Origin: Amylostereum areolatum | Lineage: Eukaryota > Basidiomycota > Agaricomycetes > Russulales > Stereaceae | Assembly: GCA_012932865.1 (NCBI GenBank) | Contig: SAXG01000004.1 | Location: 930,001 to 994,000, forward strand | Length of the DNA: 64,000 bases | Direction of reading: 5' to 3' | Part shown: one piece after another, positions 21,474 to 32,320 of the stretch | How positions within the stretch are numbered: position 1 is the first letter of the stretch | How the letters are laid out: every line of letters starts with the position of its first letter | Translations under genes and position numbers: made by a program | Notes under the pieces: generated by a model | The model's database searches: none | What the model was told of the DNA's origin: nothing | The model's input: the letters and a program-made list of their open reading frames with translations, nothing else

Positions 21474-22286
21474 TCAGAGTACCTCGGTCCATAATTTTTG
21501 AATAGGACTCGCCACACCGTGGGCGAGTGGCTCTACATGCGCCCACACCTCCTTTGCGACCACGTCCAAGTCCTGATCCGCGTCCACACGTATCCATCCG
21601 CTCGTCTCACCGCCGATACGCGCGTACTGTTCGCGCACACGCCGCTGTAACTCCTCGCGCTCATAACGCTCTTCTCCGTACCCACCACGCGCACGAGCCG
21701 TCTCGGGGGAGACATCGAGGAAGAGGGTGAGGTCTGGGCGAGGCAAGCCGACGTCGGGAGCGCGGCACCAGGCGTAGGAGAGGCCCTTCGCGGTGGAGAA
21801 GGCGATCCCGGAGAAAGCGTAGCGATCGCAGAGGACGGTCGTTCCCGCGAGGAGCGTCGATTCGATGGAGGCGCTGCGCGGAGCGAGAACGAGCGTAGCA
21901 GGTTTGGAAAGGGGGGCGCGGAGAGGGATGATCGTCACGGTTTGATTTTCAGGCTCGCGGTCCGGGAGAGAGGGGAGACGTACGCAGTTTCCCAGCGGTT
22001 GGCGGAGAAGAGGAGGTGGATGGCGCGGTCGTCGAGCTCGGACTCGGAACGGAGGAAGGCGTCGATCATCTTGCCGATGGGCGTCGTGCGATCTGTGGGT
22101 GGGTTTTCCCATCGTCCTCTTTCTTCGTGGGAGGGTTGGGAGAGGGCGTACGATACCTGGGAACTTTTGGAGTTTGGCGGAGAGGGAGAGGGAGGCGAGG
22201 TGGGTGAGAAGGGTGGCGGCTTGGGTGCTTTTGCCGGACCTGTCGAGGCCTTCGATCACGATGAGGGCGCCACGTTTTGTGGACAT
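21474..22286 (-). CDS. CDC8: Thymidylate kinase (dTMP kinase)
   Basis: Phosphorylates dTMP to dTDP in nucleotide synthesis. The N-terminus MSTKRGALIVIEGLDRSGKS carries the P-loop (GLDRSGKS). Two introns (about 22113-22171 and 21896-22000) are removed to give KLQKFP, then RTTPIGKMIDAFLRSESELD, HLLFSANRWETA, then LLAGTTVLCDRYAFSGIAFS with the DRY motif, APDVGLPRPDLTLFLDVSPE and RGGYGEERYER (lid region). The C-terminus is SPIQKLWTEVL. The length of about 215 residues after splicing is normal for the family. It lies head-to-head with the DUF6535 gene, with 227 bases between start codons. Confidence 0.93.
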   Translation of the reverse strand: MSTKRGALIVIEGLDRSGKSTQAATLLTHLASLSLSAKLQKFPGIVRPLPTLPRRKRTMGKPTHRSHDAHRQDDRRLPPFRVRARRPRHPPPLLRQPLGNCVRLPSLPDREPENQTVTIIPLRAPLSKPATLVLAPRSASIESTLLAGTTVLCDRYAFSGIAFSTAKGLSYAWCRAPDVGLPRPDLTLFLDVSPETARARGGYGEERYEREELQRRVREQYARIGGETSGWIRVDADQDLDVVAKEVWAHVEPLAHGVASPIQKLWTEVL

Positions 22287-22513
22287 TGTAGGTTTATATC
22301 CTTCTAGTCGAGCGCGGGGAGGAAAATGACGAGGATGGTGTTACTGACTTAGCAAAAACGGCGATTAGGAACTTACTTCAACGCCAAAGATGTCGGGCCG
22401 GGGTGTCGAGTTGTTGATTTGTGTGGGTCTCACGGGCCACAAACTAAATTCTTAGTCACCTACCCTCGGCAAGTTGTCCCTCCACCATTGTACACCCCCC
22501 ACCCACAGCTCAA

Positions 22514-24501
22514 ATGCGTCGTTCGAGCGAGCCCGCCGCGTCGATGTCAAATTTTGACCAAAGTTTGTGAAGCTACTTTTCTTCAGGCATATTCAGGTTT
22601 GTTTACCTCTCAATGACGACTCAGATGCAAGAGCGGACGCCACACCCGACGAGGAGGGCGTGGAACATTCTCATCCCCCGGTACCCAACCTGGACGATTG
22701 TGCGTATTGAGTCGTAGCCATGACATGTACGTGCACCTACTTACACTTGAATGACGCTCCAGGGCAGCAACGCAACGAGGCCATCACTAAAATGTGGTCC
22801 TTTTACATATCCGCAGCAGAAAAGGTCGACAAGGAGATGGTGGACAATTGGAAAGGAGATACCGAAGGCATCCTTGTATTCGTGCGTTCTGTGACTATGT
22901 CCCTTGCGAAATCCGATCGTGCTCACAAGTACCATATCATAGACCGGTCTTTTCGCTGCGACGGTAGCCGCTTTCGTCATGGAGGGCTACAAAGGCTTAC
23001 AACCCGATTCTGCCCCACAAAACGTCGCACTTCTCACGCAGTTGCTGGCTCGCAACGCCAACGAATCTTCGCCGATCGACCAACCTTTCGAAGTCCCACC
23101 TTCCGGTGTTCGCCTCAATATATCCTGGAAACTCAGTCTGTGTATGAGCATTGCTTGTGCGCTGATGGCTATAATGGTGCAGCAGTGGGCTCGCCGATAC
23201 ACACGACTGTGCCAGCGTACCCAGAAAGAACCCGGACTCCAAGCCCGGATCCACATCCACCTGTATGAAGGTATCAAGAAATACTACATGGACGACATTG
23301 TCGACCTCATACCGTCTTTGCTTCACTTGGCCGTCTTCCTGTTCTTCGCCGGTCTAGCGCAGTTTCTGTTTCCGCTCAACCCGACTGTAGCCTGGGCGAT
23401 TATTGCGTTCCTCCTTGTGTTTTTTTCTATGTATGCGGTATTCACCTTCCACTCGATGTTTTATCATCCATCGCCTTTTCATACGCCTCTTTCTGCCGGC
23501 ATATGGCGGGTATTGCCTCTCGTACGATGGCCATATCATTGCGTCAAGAGTTTCTTCCTAATGGCCATCTCCATGTTCAACACCCACCGCAGCGCCTCCC
23601 GGTCGGGATGGGGCTATACATGGAAGAACTACCTCCCTTCCCCGCCTATCTTCAATCCAAACCTCATACAGACCTTCGCCCAGAAGGTGCGATGGACTTC
23701 GCAAGGAGAGCCGGAGTTGAACGGACTAGCTTGGATGGTCCGGAACGTGGCAGACCCTGTAGGCCGTCGGAGTGCGGTATTGTATATGTTTCTCTTGTGG
23801 ACGGCAGCGCAGAGGCTTGAGACAACGCTGATTAGCCTCCCCGGTTTGTCGGACTGGAGCGTTGTTTGATGGCTCAGGAAACATCCTCATCTTCCTATAG
23901 CGATCACCGCTCGCATTGCCCAGGCCGGGGCGGCGTATCACATGGTGGTCCGCTGCTCTCGATTCGATAAAATTGACCAGCTTGATAGGTTCATTCAGCC
24001 TCCACCATCGCTCCCCAGTAGTATCTTCATCAGGACACCGTCACCGACGACACCCTTCTCCTTCTCGTGCTCGACCTCCTCAACGATATCCTCCCACATC
24101 TCAAGACACCGTCGGGAGGTTCCCTCCATAAGGGTACCGTATTACGCCTGGTTTCTTGGGGAGCTGTGAGTATATTAAGGTCTTACCTGTCATCCGTGGA
24201 GGATTCGTCGTGGGGACCACCTTCGGACGAGGTGCTCGTCGCTTTTGCGAAGATGTGTGGGCAGGTGGCCCTGCTCGCATCGGAAATACCTGGTGACGCT
24301 GACAGGTGTTTGTGTCGCCAGCTACATGATGACCTTTCGGATGTGCTCCAGCTCGCTCGGCAGCGTACTTCGGTGATCCCTCCGGGCCAGTGGCCGGAAG
24401 ACTGTCCGCGCAGGAAGCAAAGAAATTCGTACCCGAGGTTGGTACGTCGCCGAGTCCACAACACGTTCCTCATGAGCATGGCGATCGTGGCGCTGCTGTA
24501 G
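22514..24501 (+). CDS. DUF6535 family membrane protein
   Basis: A basidiomycete-specific family of unknown function. The start MRRSSEPAASMSNFDQ (ATG at 22514) is joined over a 62-nt intron to an acidic segment (ADATPDEEGVEHSHPPVPN). Then come the family's hallmarks: MWSFYISAAEKVDKEMVDNW, KGDTEGILVF, TGLFAATVAAFVMEGYKGLQ, LSLCMSIACALMAIMVQQWA, then LLHLAVFLFFAGLAQFLFPL and AWAIIAFLLVFFSMYAVFTF. Four hydrophobic segments fit membrane helices. The C-terminal region (LLVLDLLNDILPHL, LVSWGAVSILRSYL) is helical and soluble-looking, and ends at 24501. Introns at about 23819-23880 and 23943-24020 keep frame. Such genes often occur in large variable families, and nothing in the context suggests a pathway. 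Confidence 0.75.
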
Positions 24502-26629
24502 AAATGCAAGTGTAGGGATGGCCGATGTGGTACAAGGGAATCGGGAAGTCCTCAGATTGGTGCTTGAAGCTTGAAGTTCGACTTACACCAGGACTGAGTT
24601 GCCTAGGTTGATATAAGTATGCATGTTCGTCGTGGACAACGTATTCTTGTCATCGTGTATCTTCCAAGGGATGTATCCCGTCATTTCACCGACTTTTCAT
24701 CAACTGCTTGTTATTTGAAACCTCGTCTGACTATGTAATCCGATGTATCGTTGCTCCGGATCTCTTCATGACGTTATTTCATGCCTGTTTCATTTCCTCA
24801 GTTCCATACGCACATGCATCAACCGCGGACGACAACTGTTCAGGAGTCTGACGGTAAAGGTGTCAAGACCTCACGGCCGATAGCAAAGACCTTCTCCTTA
24901 GGCCTCATGCCAAGAACCTACCAGATGACGTCCAGTCGCTGATGCCGGCGATGCCAACTCGCAGGATGCAAGCGCCCCTCCGTCGCAAGAAGTCTCAGAC
25001 GCCACCGTTGGCGGAGCTTTCCCAGAGCTCGCAGGGGTGATCTACTAATACATTCGCGATCAACGTCTCGCAATCGACGTCCTATGGTGTCATGGAAGGC
25101 ACTGGCAGGGTGAAGGTAAGGTGAGAGCGGATGTTTCCTTGCAGAAGTCTGAGAGCCTGTGCATCGTTGTCTGACCCTTAGTTCAATGATAAGTAATCAA
25201 AAAAAACAGGACAGAGACCTACACGCCTTGCCACTCCGCGATGAATATTGAGTATTGATGCATATTGAATATTGATTATCGAAGGGTGCCTCCTGCTGCC
25301 CCCTGGCATCATGCGAGAGGTGCGTGCATCATTTCGCGATGTAAAAAGACCGAGTGCGAAGCGGGATGGCTGCAACAGCGCCCAATTATACCAGTGCAGG
25401 GTTGTTGAGTGACAGTAAGTACCTGTATTCCAACCTAATACCCGTGTGCGTCGAACCTGAAGCTGTTCGTCACGGTCAATCGAGCTCAGCGTTTGGGAAC
25501 ATACTCAGGCTCATACTAGGCTATTACTTACGCCGCGGCAGCGCTAAACTGATGTAACCTGTTCCACGTGGAGGAATCCACTGTAGTCAGTATTATGGAG
25601 AGTCAGAAGGATGGCGAGCAGGTATTCCAGATCCAGGACCATAGGTATAACTGAAGATAGAGCACTGTGCAGGAGCCAGGAAGTGCCACTGGTCTGACTT
25701 GAGTTGCCGACATTCCAACGGCATCCTACGGCATGCTCGGCATCCAGCGTCCAAAACCACGTGGATCTCACTTTACTCCGACCGTCGAGTCTCGACGGAC
25801 CCTCAGAGTCAGAGTCAGAAGATGACTGAGGATAAAGCCTTCTTCTCCTTCCTCCAACCCTCATATGTACCTCCTTTCAGTCAAGGATATTCAGTCCATC
25901 CGGACCTTTGCTGAAGTTTTCAATGACCAACCTCTTTGACTTTGAAGGCACTTCCCCATACACTCTACCTGGTTGGCCACGGTATCTGGTCTCCCAAAAG
26001 GCTCTAGAGATGACGCCAAGATGACGCCGTCACTCGTCAGGATCGTTGCTGCAAACGCGCAGTCTACATACGAAACCCGCACCCACAGCTACAGTAGCGC
26101 CTCTTCTCCAGTAAGTACGATCATTCGGTCTTACAGAGTTTCAGATCAACCTCCTTGCGCCTTCTGTGTCCCACCCATGGCATGGCATCGAGACTCGAAG
26201 ACTACTAACCAATTAACTCCCATATACTACTAGTTGGGCCACTCGCTACTACCGATATGCTTCAAGAGATCGCCACCGTTGGCTATGTCCATGCGAACTG
26301 CCTCATCCCACACCGTCAATCTTTGATCCTGTCGATTCGCTCTCTCTACACGGACCAGTAACTGGTGAAGACTCACGCGACATCACCCCTTTCGTCCTAT
26401 TTTTTTTTGCTTCTGCAAGATGTTTCGCACAGCCCTACGTCGTCTCACATCTATTGCTCATACAACTTATGTGATCCGCCTTTGCGTCGGGGGGGCTTCC
26501 TTGACCGACTTTTCATTCGCATCGCCGTCATTTGATGCCAGTGCCTGCAATGCACACGGACAGTGAACACCGTGGCGCTGCTGATATTCGATCCAGGCAC
26601 TTGAGCTAAACGCCAGCCTCTCCTCCACG
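24502..26629. other. Intergenic stretch, no convincing gene
   Basis: About 2.1 kb without a defensible gene. It contains an AT-rich patch with repeated ATTGAATATTGA-like words (25240-25285), a short AAGCTTC-type repeat near 24565-24580 and only small frames. The right end leads into the promoter of the repeat-protein gene. Confidence 0.5.
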
Positions 26630-26635
26630 TATAAA
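26630..26635 (+). promoter_or_regulatory. TATA box of the repeat-protein gene
   Basis: TATAAA in the context CACGTATAAATTGG, about 200 bases before the start codon. It is followed by a long pyrimidine-rich leader (CTTCTCTTCAG, CTTCTTTC) typical of strongly expressed basidiomycete genes. Transcription would start near 26660-26670 by the usual spacing; this is inferred. Confidence 0.6.
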
Positions 26636-26837
26636 TTGGCAACACTGTACACCTCTTCTCTTCAGTCTTCGCTACTCATTCACTCATTCATCTGCAGGTG
26701 CTGGTAACCTCGCGTCCTCTTCAACTTTCTTCGGGTTTCTTTCTCTCGGGATCCATCTACCTAACGACCTACCCCCTTACTCTCGTCATCTTCACGAACA
26801 CCACTCTCCTTTCTTAATCCTACTTTCTATCGTCATC

Positions 26838-28512
26838 ATGCGTGCTACTTCTGCCAACATCATCGCCGCCACCCTCATCGTCGCTCAAGTTGCGCCTGCT
26901 CTTGCTGCACCCGCCCACAAGTACGTCGTCGGTCTCCTTTGTAACCCGCGAATCGAACTGACCTTGGGTTCTTCCCATTATAGAGTTGAGGAACGCTTCC
27001 CCCCTGCCGTCAAAGCCATTGCTGGCGGCGTCGCGTCTGGCGTCGCTGGCGCTGTCGGCTCCCACATTCTCAACAACCGCGATGTCTCCGAGGTTGACGC
27101 CCGGTTCCCTCCCGCGGTGAAAGCGGTCGCCGGTGGCGTCGCGTCCGGCGTCGCTGGCGCCGTTGGCTCTCATATCCTCAACAGTCGAGAGGAAACAGTC
27201 GAGACCCGTTTCCCTCCTGCCATCAAGGCTGCCGGCGCTGCCGTTGCTGGTGGTGTCGCGTCTGGCGTTGCCGGTTATGCGACCAACCAACTTTTCAACC
27301 GTGACGAGATGGAGCTGGAGGCACGTTTCCCTCCCGCCGTCAAAGCTATCGCCGGCGGTGTCGCTTCAGGTATCGCTGGAGCAGTGGGCAACCACATCCT
27401 CAACAGTCGTGAGGAGGTAGAAGCCCGTTTCCCTCCTGCCGCTAAGGCTATCGCGGGTGGCATCGCGTCTGGTGTGGCTGGCGCCGTCGGGAACCATTTC
27501 CTCAATAACCGCGAAGAGATGGAAGCTCGTTTCCCCCCCGCTCTCAAAGCCGCAGGTGCCGCTGTTGCTGGCGGCGTTGCGTCTGGAGCTGCCGGCTACG
27601 TCACCAACCAGCTCTTCAACCGCGACGAGCTCGAGCTCGAGTCCCGCTTCCCTCCTGCCGCCAAGGCTATCGCAGGCGGCATTGCGTCCGGCGTTGCAGG
27701 CGCTGTCGGGAACCACTTCCTCAACAACCGGGAAGAGATGGAAGCCCGCTTCCCTCCAGCCCTCAAGGCTGTTGGTGCCGCCGTCGCAGGCGGTGTCGCC
27801 TCGGGAGCCGCTGGATATGTTACCAACCAGATCCTCAACCGTGACGAGCTCGAGCTTGAGGCGCGCTTCCCTCCCCTCGCCAAGGCCGTCGGCGGCGGTA
27901 TCGCCTCTGGTGTCGCTGGCGCCGTCGGGACCCACATCTTGAACAGCCGCGACGAGCTCGAGCTCGAGACACGATTCCCTCCCCTAGCCAAGGCCGTTGC
28001 CGGCGGAGTTGCCTCAGGCGTTGCCGGTGCCGTTGGGACCCACTTTTTGAACAGTCGTGAGGAGCTCGACGCTCGCTTCCCTCCTCTGGTCAAGGCGGGT
28101 GCCACTGCCGCCCTCGGCGCTGGCGCATCCTACCTTACAGGCCAAGTCCTCAACAACCGGGACGAGATGGAGGCCCGCTTTCCCCCTATCGTCAAGGCTG
28201 GTGCAACTGCCGCCCTTGGGGCAGGCGCATCTTACCTCACGGGTCAGGTCCTCAACAACCGCGATGAGCTCGACACTCGTTTCCCTCCCATTGTCAAAGC
28301 TGGCGCGACCGCCGCTCTTGGTGCCGGGGCTTCTTACTTGACCGGGCAGATCCTTAACAAGTGAGTGCTCGATCTGGTTCACTATCTGATCGTGACTGAT
28401 CATCGTCTGTCGTTGCAGCCGTGACCTGTCTGACTGGACTCCCGCTCAACTGGAGGTAGTTGGCCAGCTTATGATGGCACTCGCTGCGAGCCCCGCCGAC
28501 AATCTCGACTGA
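26838..28512 (+). CDS. Secreted protein of 13 RFPP / glycine-zipper repeats
   Basis: The 517-residue product starts with a signal peptide (MRATSANIIAATLIVAQVAP, ending near ALAAPAHK). It is then almost entirely built of 13 repeats of 34-39 residues. Each begins (A/T/S)RFPPxxKA, continues with a small-residue core, and closes with LN/FN, an Arg and an acidic spacer such as SREEVEA or NRDELELEA. Three core types occur: AGGVASGVAGAVG, AAVAGGVASGVAGYATNQ and TAALGAGASYLTGQ, in the order A A B A A B A B A A C C C. The cores have GxxxG-like spacing (glycine zipper). The C-terminus is RDLSDWTPAQLEVVGQLMMA and SPADNLD. Exons are 26838-26920, 26984-28360 and 28419-28512; intron 1 (63 nt) is a multiple of three without stops. 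I know no described family with this layout. Membrane-interacting or self-assembling secreted protein, or a precursor of repeated peptides, are possible roles. Confidence 0.85.
26984..28360 (+). repeat. Tandem coding repeat, 13 units of about 100-117 bp
   Basis: Each unit encodes one RFPP repeat of the secreted protein. Units 5-6 and 7-8 are nearly identical as a pair (types A then B) and units 11-13 are nearly identical (type C), which points to recent duplication of one or two units at a time. Because of its GC-rich, stop-free composition it also gives long meaningless frames on the other strand. Confidence 0.9.
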
Positions 28513-28993
28513 GCACGCATACGATAGGATTGATACGATACGGACCGACATGACATGACGACGATGGTGGCGCGCAACTTCGCTGGCGTAGTGTGCGCTA
28601 CCGGGAGGTTTCTTCTTCTTTGGGCATTTAGGATTTAAGTATAATCGATTAGGGCGTGGGTCACTTGTACAAGTCGACCTGCAATGAATGAATGCGTTGA
28701 CCATACTTCGCGTGATATCGTGTGATTGAGCTTGTGCAAGAACCGAAGTCATCTGAGCGAAGGGTTGGTCGCATGAAATGAAGATTGATTGACCAGGACA
28801 AGTTACAGTCCTAGGAAGTATACAAGCCTAGGACTAAGTTTCTAGCTCGAAACTCAGTGTTGCATGGCGAACCAATTGACGAAAAGGCTGGCGTGAGCGA
28901 ACTTCAGGATTTGGCTGTCGGCACGCGGCAGCTTTGGGGCTAAAAGGGATGTACATATACATGCAGATCGATGTGTAGCGGAAGCGAAACATG
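28513..28993. other. Convergent intergenic region
   Basis: Lies between the stop codons of the repeat-protein gene and RAD9. It holds both 3'UTRs; no gene or structured element was seen. Confidence 0.6.
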
Positions 28994-30804
28994 CTAGTCG
29001 TCGAAAAGAGGTTTGAATACCTGTCGTTTCAAGTCAGAGCTATCACCTTCATGAAGTAAAAACGGAGCATACTTTGCTTTCCTCCTGTGAAGATCCTGTT
29101 TGCGTTGGACCCATCTCTGCATCGTCGATCATGTCGAAATTATCTTGTCGGTGGTTATCCTGGCCCGCTCGAGCAGCGCTTGACTGTGGCGGCGGGTATA
29201 TGGAGTCATTCGTATCGGAGCCCGCGCCCACCTCTTCACCGTCGTCCTCAAATATAGCGTGGAAGTCGTCCGCATCCATGCCGTCAATCCCCCCTAATCC
29301 AGATTGACGCAGGGCCACCTCGTCTGCTGCTGACATCTGTGAAGCCGGAAGAAACAGTGGTTCCTCCGAGTCGTCTGCGTTTGGTCGTGGGCGCTGGGAC
29401 ACCGGTGGCTGAGAGGGCCGTGCATGCATGGGAAGAGAGGGAGGGGGCATAGCCTGCGAGCCGACACGTGCGTCTCCCATTCGCCTTGCCAGTTCTGTGG
29501 CGTCCGTACGTTCGACTACCTTCATCGGGCGGCGTCTATCTTGCGCACGATCTTGTGACTCCTGCGTGCGCGGACGTTTGTTAGACGCAGAGGACGCTGA
29601 GCGAGCTTGGGAGGAGGTGGATGATCCGGGGACCTGACTGGTCGAAACCACAAACAAGCTTTCGATGCTGTCGCTTTCAACATCAATAAATAACGGGGCA
29701 GCTGGATCGGTGAACCGGAGATCGAGCGCGAGCGACATGGATTCAGCGTATGCTATCGTAGCCTGCGATGGTACCACATCAGTCCATCCTCTCGGGGCGC
29801 TGAGTGGAGTTGGAACTCACATTGAACTCCCTGAGATGGAAGGCAATTGATACTGGTGTGTCGTAGATATCATAATGGTCGAACTCATCCACGCTGATGG
29901 TGAGCTCAGTTGAGAGCTGGGCGGCGCCTGACCGTTGCAGGGTATATGCTTTAGTGATGTGGCGGACAAGGTGCCTGCAAGGAACACCGTACCTCTGTTG
30001 TCCAAAGCCGCCTCGAAACTCCTGACTTGGACGTCCAGGTCTCCAAACTCCCATACTAGCTGAGGGTCTGACTTGCTACCCCTTTGTGATGGAAAATGGT
30101 CGATCATATCTTTCATGGCTTTCGGACCGATGGCAATGCGTGATTCGTTGGGAGCGTCAGGGATTCCTGGGGCCATCAAAGAGTTCGGCGTCAGGAGGAG
30201 CAGACGATGCGTCTTGACGATGCCTGCAGAGCAAAGGGAGGGTTGGCAATAGAGCCAGTGCTGAGAAAATGGAGACGTACCATGTTTACAGTGAAGGCGA
30301 ACCACGAGCTTGCTCTCAAGGCTGTCTTGTTCGTCATCGTCGTCGTCTGTAGCCCCTTCGACGATAGAAAGCTCGCACTTCTCCACGGTCTTTTCCGTGG
30401 CCCTGTGCTTCAAGATGGCCAGCAGTGACTACACCAATCGTGAGAGTGAGCGAAGTAGTAGGCTTTCGGGGTGCGAACCTTGGTCAGAAGTTGGCCAGTT
30501 ACCGTCTGTATCTCCTCCAGATCGTCGGAGAATGGCATTGGTCGGCCAATCCTCTCGCCGACATTGTATCTCGCGAAGAACTGCTTCCCATAGCGAAATC
30601 GGCAGTATGCTGACATGGATGAGTTTGTCGTGGACAATGATAGTGAGTCGGATGTGGCATGTATCGTGAGATCATCGCCGTACTTTGACAGGCAGGTCAG
30701 GGCTCGAGTGAATGCTAGGGCCCGTTTGGATGTCAGACGACGCGCATATATTAATTGACGAGGGGCGTACGTCTGAGAGACGCTGAGTCTAGGGTTGCCT
30801 GCAT
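28994..30804 (-). CDS. RAD9: DNA damage checkpoint clamp subunit Rad9
   Basis: Rad9 is the subunit of the 9-1-1 clamp that activates the ATR/Rad3 checkpoint. The start MQATLDSASLR (ATG at 30802-30804) is spliced to FTRALTCLSKYGDDLTIHAT and LSLSTTNSSMSAYCRFRYGK, matching the first PCNA-like domain. Further blocks are KCELSIVEG, SKLVVRLHCKHG, VKTHRLLLLTPNS, SFEAALDNRGTVQLSTELTI and VDEFDHYD. The last is ATIAYAESMSLALDLRFTDP followed by PLFIDVESD, the end of the second clamp domain. The C-terminal tail is long, Ser/Gln-rich and acidic, as expected for the phosphorylated Rad9 tail, and the final exon ends VFKPLFDD. Several SQ motifs (TSQ, GSQ, ASQ) could be kinase sites. It is head-to-head with epsilon-COP. 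Confidence 0.85.
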
Positions 30805-31169
30805 ATCCCCAACACCGGCTCCGATTGCCACTAGCGTGTGTGGAGGATCTTGAATGATAGAAAACCCGACCGCCCGCTGGCCAGAGGTTCACAACCTGAT
30901 GTCCGTGATGAGGGCTTGACCAAAGACAGATTTGGATACGGAAACCAAGACACACAAAAAATTATTCGAATTCACGGTTGGACGTTTTGTTCGAGAGGCT
31001 AACCGACAAAGTCGATGAAGGAGGAGGAAGACGCGTTGTCACCGTCGCGTCCGAAACGCGTTACATGTCTCCACGTGATACGCGTCACATCCACGTCGTC
31101 ATCGAGAGCGACGACCGTGCAGTCGATCCTAACCACCATCGACGTCTCCCTCCGCATATTATCTTCAAG
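30805..31169. promoter_or_regulatory. Divergent promoter region of RAD9 and epsilon-COP
   Basis: The 365 bases between the two start codons are the only place for both promoters. No TATA box is evident. Two small GC-rich patches with ACGCG words (MluI-like, 31028-31080) are visible; such words mark S-phase genes in some yeasts, but that is only a suggestion here. Confidence 0.4.
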
Positions 31170-32320
31170 ATGGATTCAACTGCTGTATACAACGTGAAGC
31201 AACACTTTTATCTTGGTGCGAGCGTAACTCACAGGTATTGACGGTTCACTTATCGTTGTTATCACAGGCGCATTTAAAACCCTGGTCGACCTCACGATAC
31301 CAAACCCCTCATCTGATGATTATATCCCCATCCTCGTGTACAAATCTCGTGCACATATTGCATACAATGACTACAAGACCGCTGTAGCTCTCATTCCAGC
31401 AGGAACCGAAAACCTTGCCCTCAAGGCGGTATCTGCCCTGGCGAAGTACGTCTCCGGAGCCGATGCGGACGTCGCGTTGGAGGAGCTCAGGGATCTATGT
31501 GTGGAGATTGAGGGTGACGATGTGGAGGCAAGCGAACGTGAAAAGGGCTGGGTGCGCGTCGTTGCCGGAACCGCATTCGCCCGTGCGGGCGAGATAGAGG
31601 AGGCTTTGGAGACGCTTGGGGCAGAGACCAACACGGAGAACCTCGAAGCGTGCGTACCATTGCATTCTTGGTCCTTCCGCATGCGTCCTAATCTTTCATC
31701 TATTCTCCCCTTGTCCCATTTTTATCTGCACCGAAATAGCGTCGCCGTGCTCATCCAAATATACCTTTCTATCCATCGACCGGACCTTGCTAAAAAAGAG
31801 TTTGAGCGCTCCAAACAGTGGGCGGAAGATGATCTCCTTCTTCAACTTATCGAAGCATCCATCGGGCTGGTAACCGGCAAAGACGGCTACTCGGATTGCC
31901 ACTCGTTCTACACAGAGCAAATAGCAAACCCTTCACTTTCATCACCCCATACCCTCACATCTCGCGGTGTGACACGTCTGCTACGCGGAGAAGTTGCCGA
32001 GGCCAAATCCGATTTTGAGGAGGCGACAGCTCAGCAGGGAGGACAAGACGATGCGGAAACACTGGCGGCGAGTGTTGTGGCAGCGGGACTCGGGCCCAAG
32101 AAGGGAGATGCGGACGAATTGTGGAGGTGCGTGACCGCTTCTTCTGCTACCGCCGGCTCATAAAGGACTAATTATCGTTGACTGGTCGCACGATAGCCGG
32201 TTCGTTTCCAAATATGCCGACCACCCGCTGGTTCGGGACGTCAACATTAGGTCCGAGCAGTTCGACGAGTTTGCCGCGAAATATGAGGTTCCCCCGCTGG
32301 CCATTCCTGCAGCAGCATGA
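31170..32320 (+). CDS. SEC28: Coatomer subunit epsilon
   Basis: Epsilon-COP belongs to the COPI coat of Golgi-to-ER vesicles. The first exon MDSTAVYNVKQHFYLG is joined over an intron (donor GTGCGA, acceptor ATCACAG) to AFKTLVDLTIPNPSSDDYIP. Then come YKSRAHIAYNDYKTAVALIP, ASEREKGWVRVVAGTAFARA, VAVLIQIYLSIHRPDLAKKE, LIEASIGLVTGKDGYSDCHS, LTSRGVTRLLRGEVAEAKSD and RFVSKYADHPLVRDVNIRSE. This is the TPR-like alpha-solenoid order of the family, and the length of about 290 residues is normal. It ends VPPLAIPAAA at 32320. Confidence 0.92.

Noticed and set aside
27275..28403. Long minus-strand frames opposite the repeat-protein gene
   Set aside because: They are shadows of the stop-free GC-rich coding repeat; they have the same periodicity and no features of their own.
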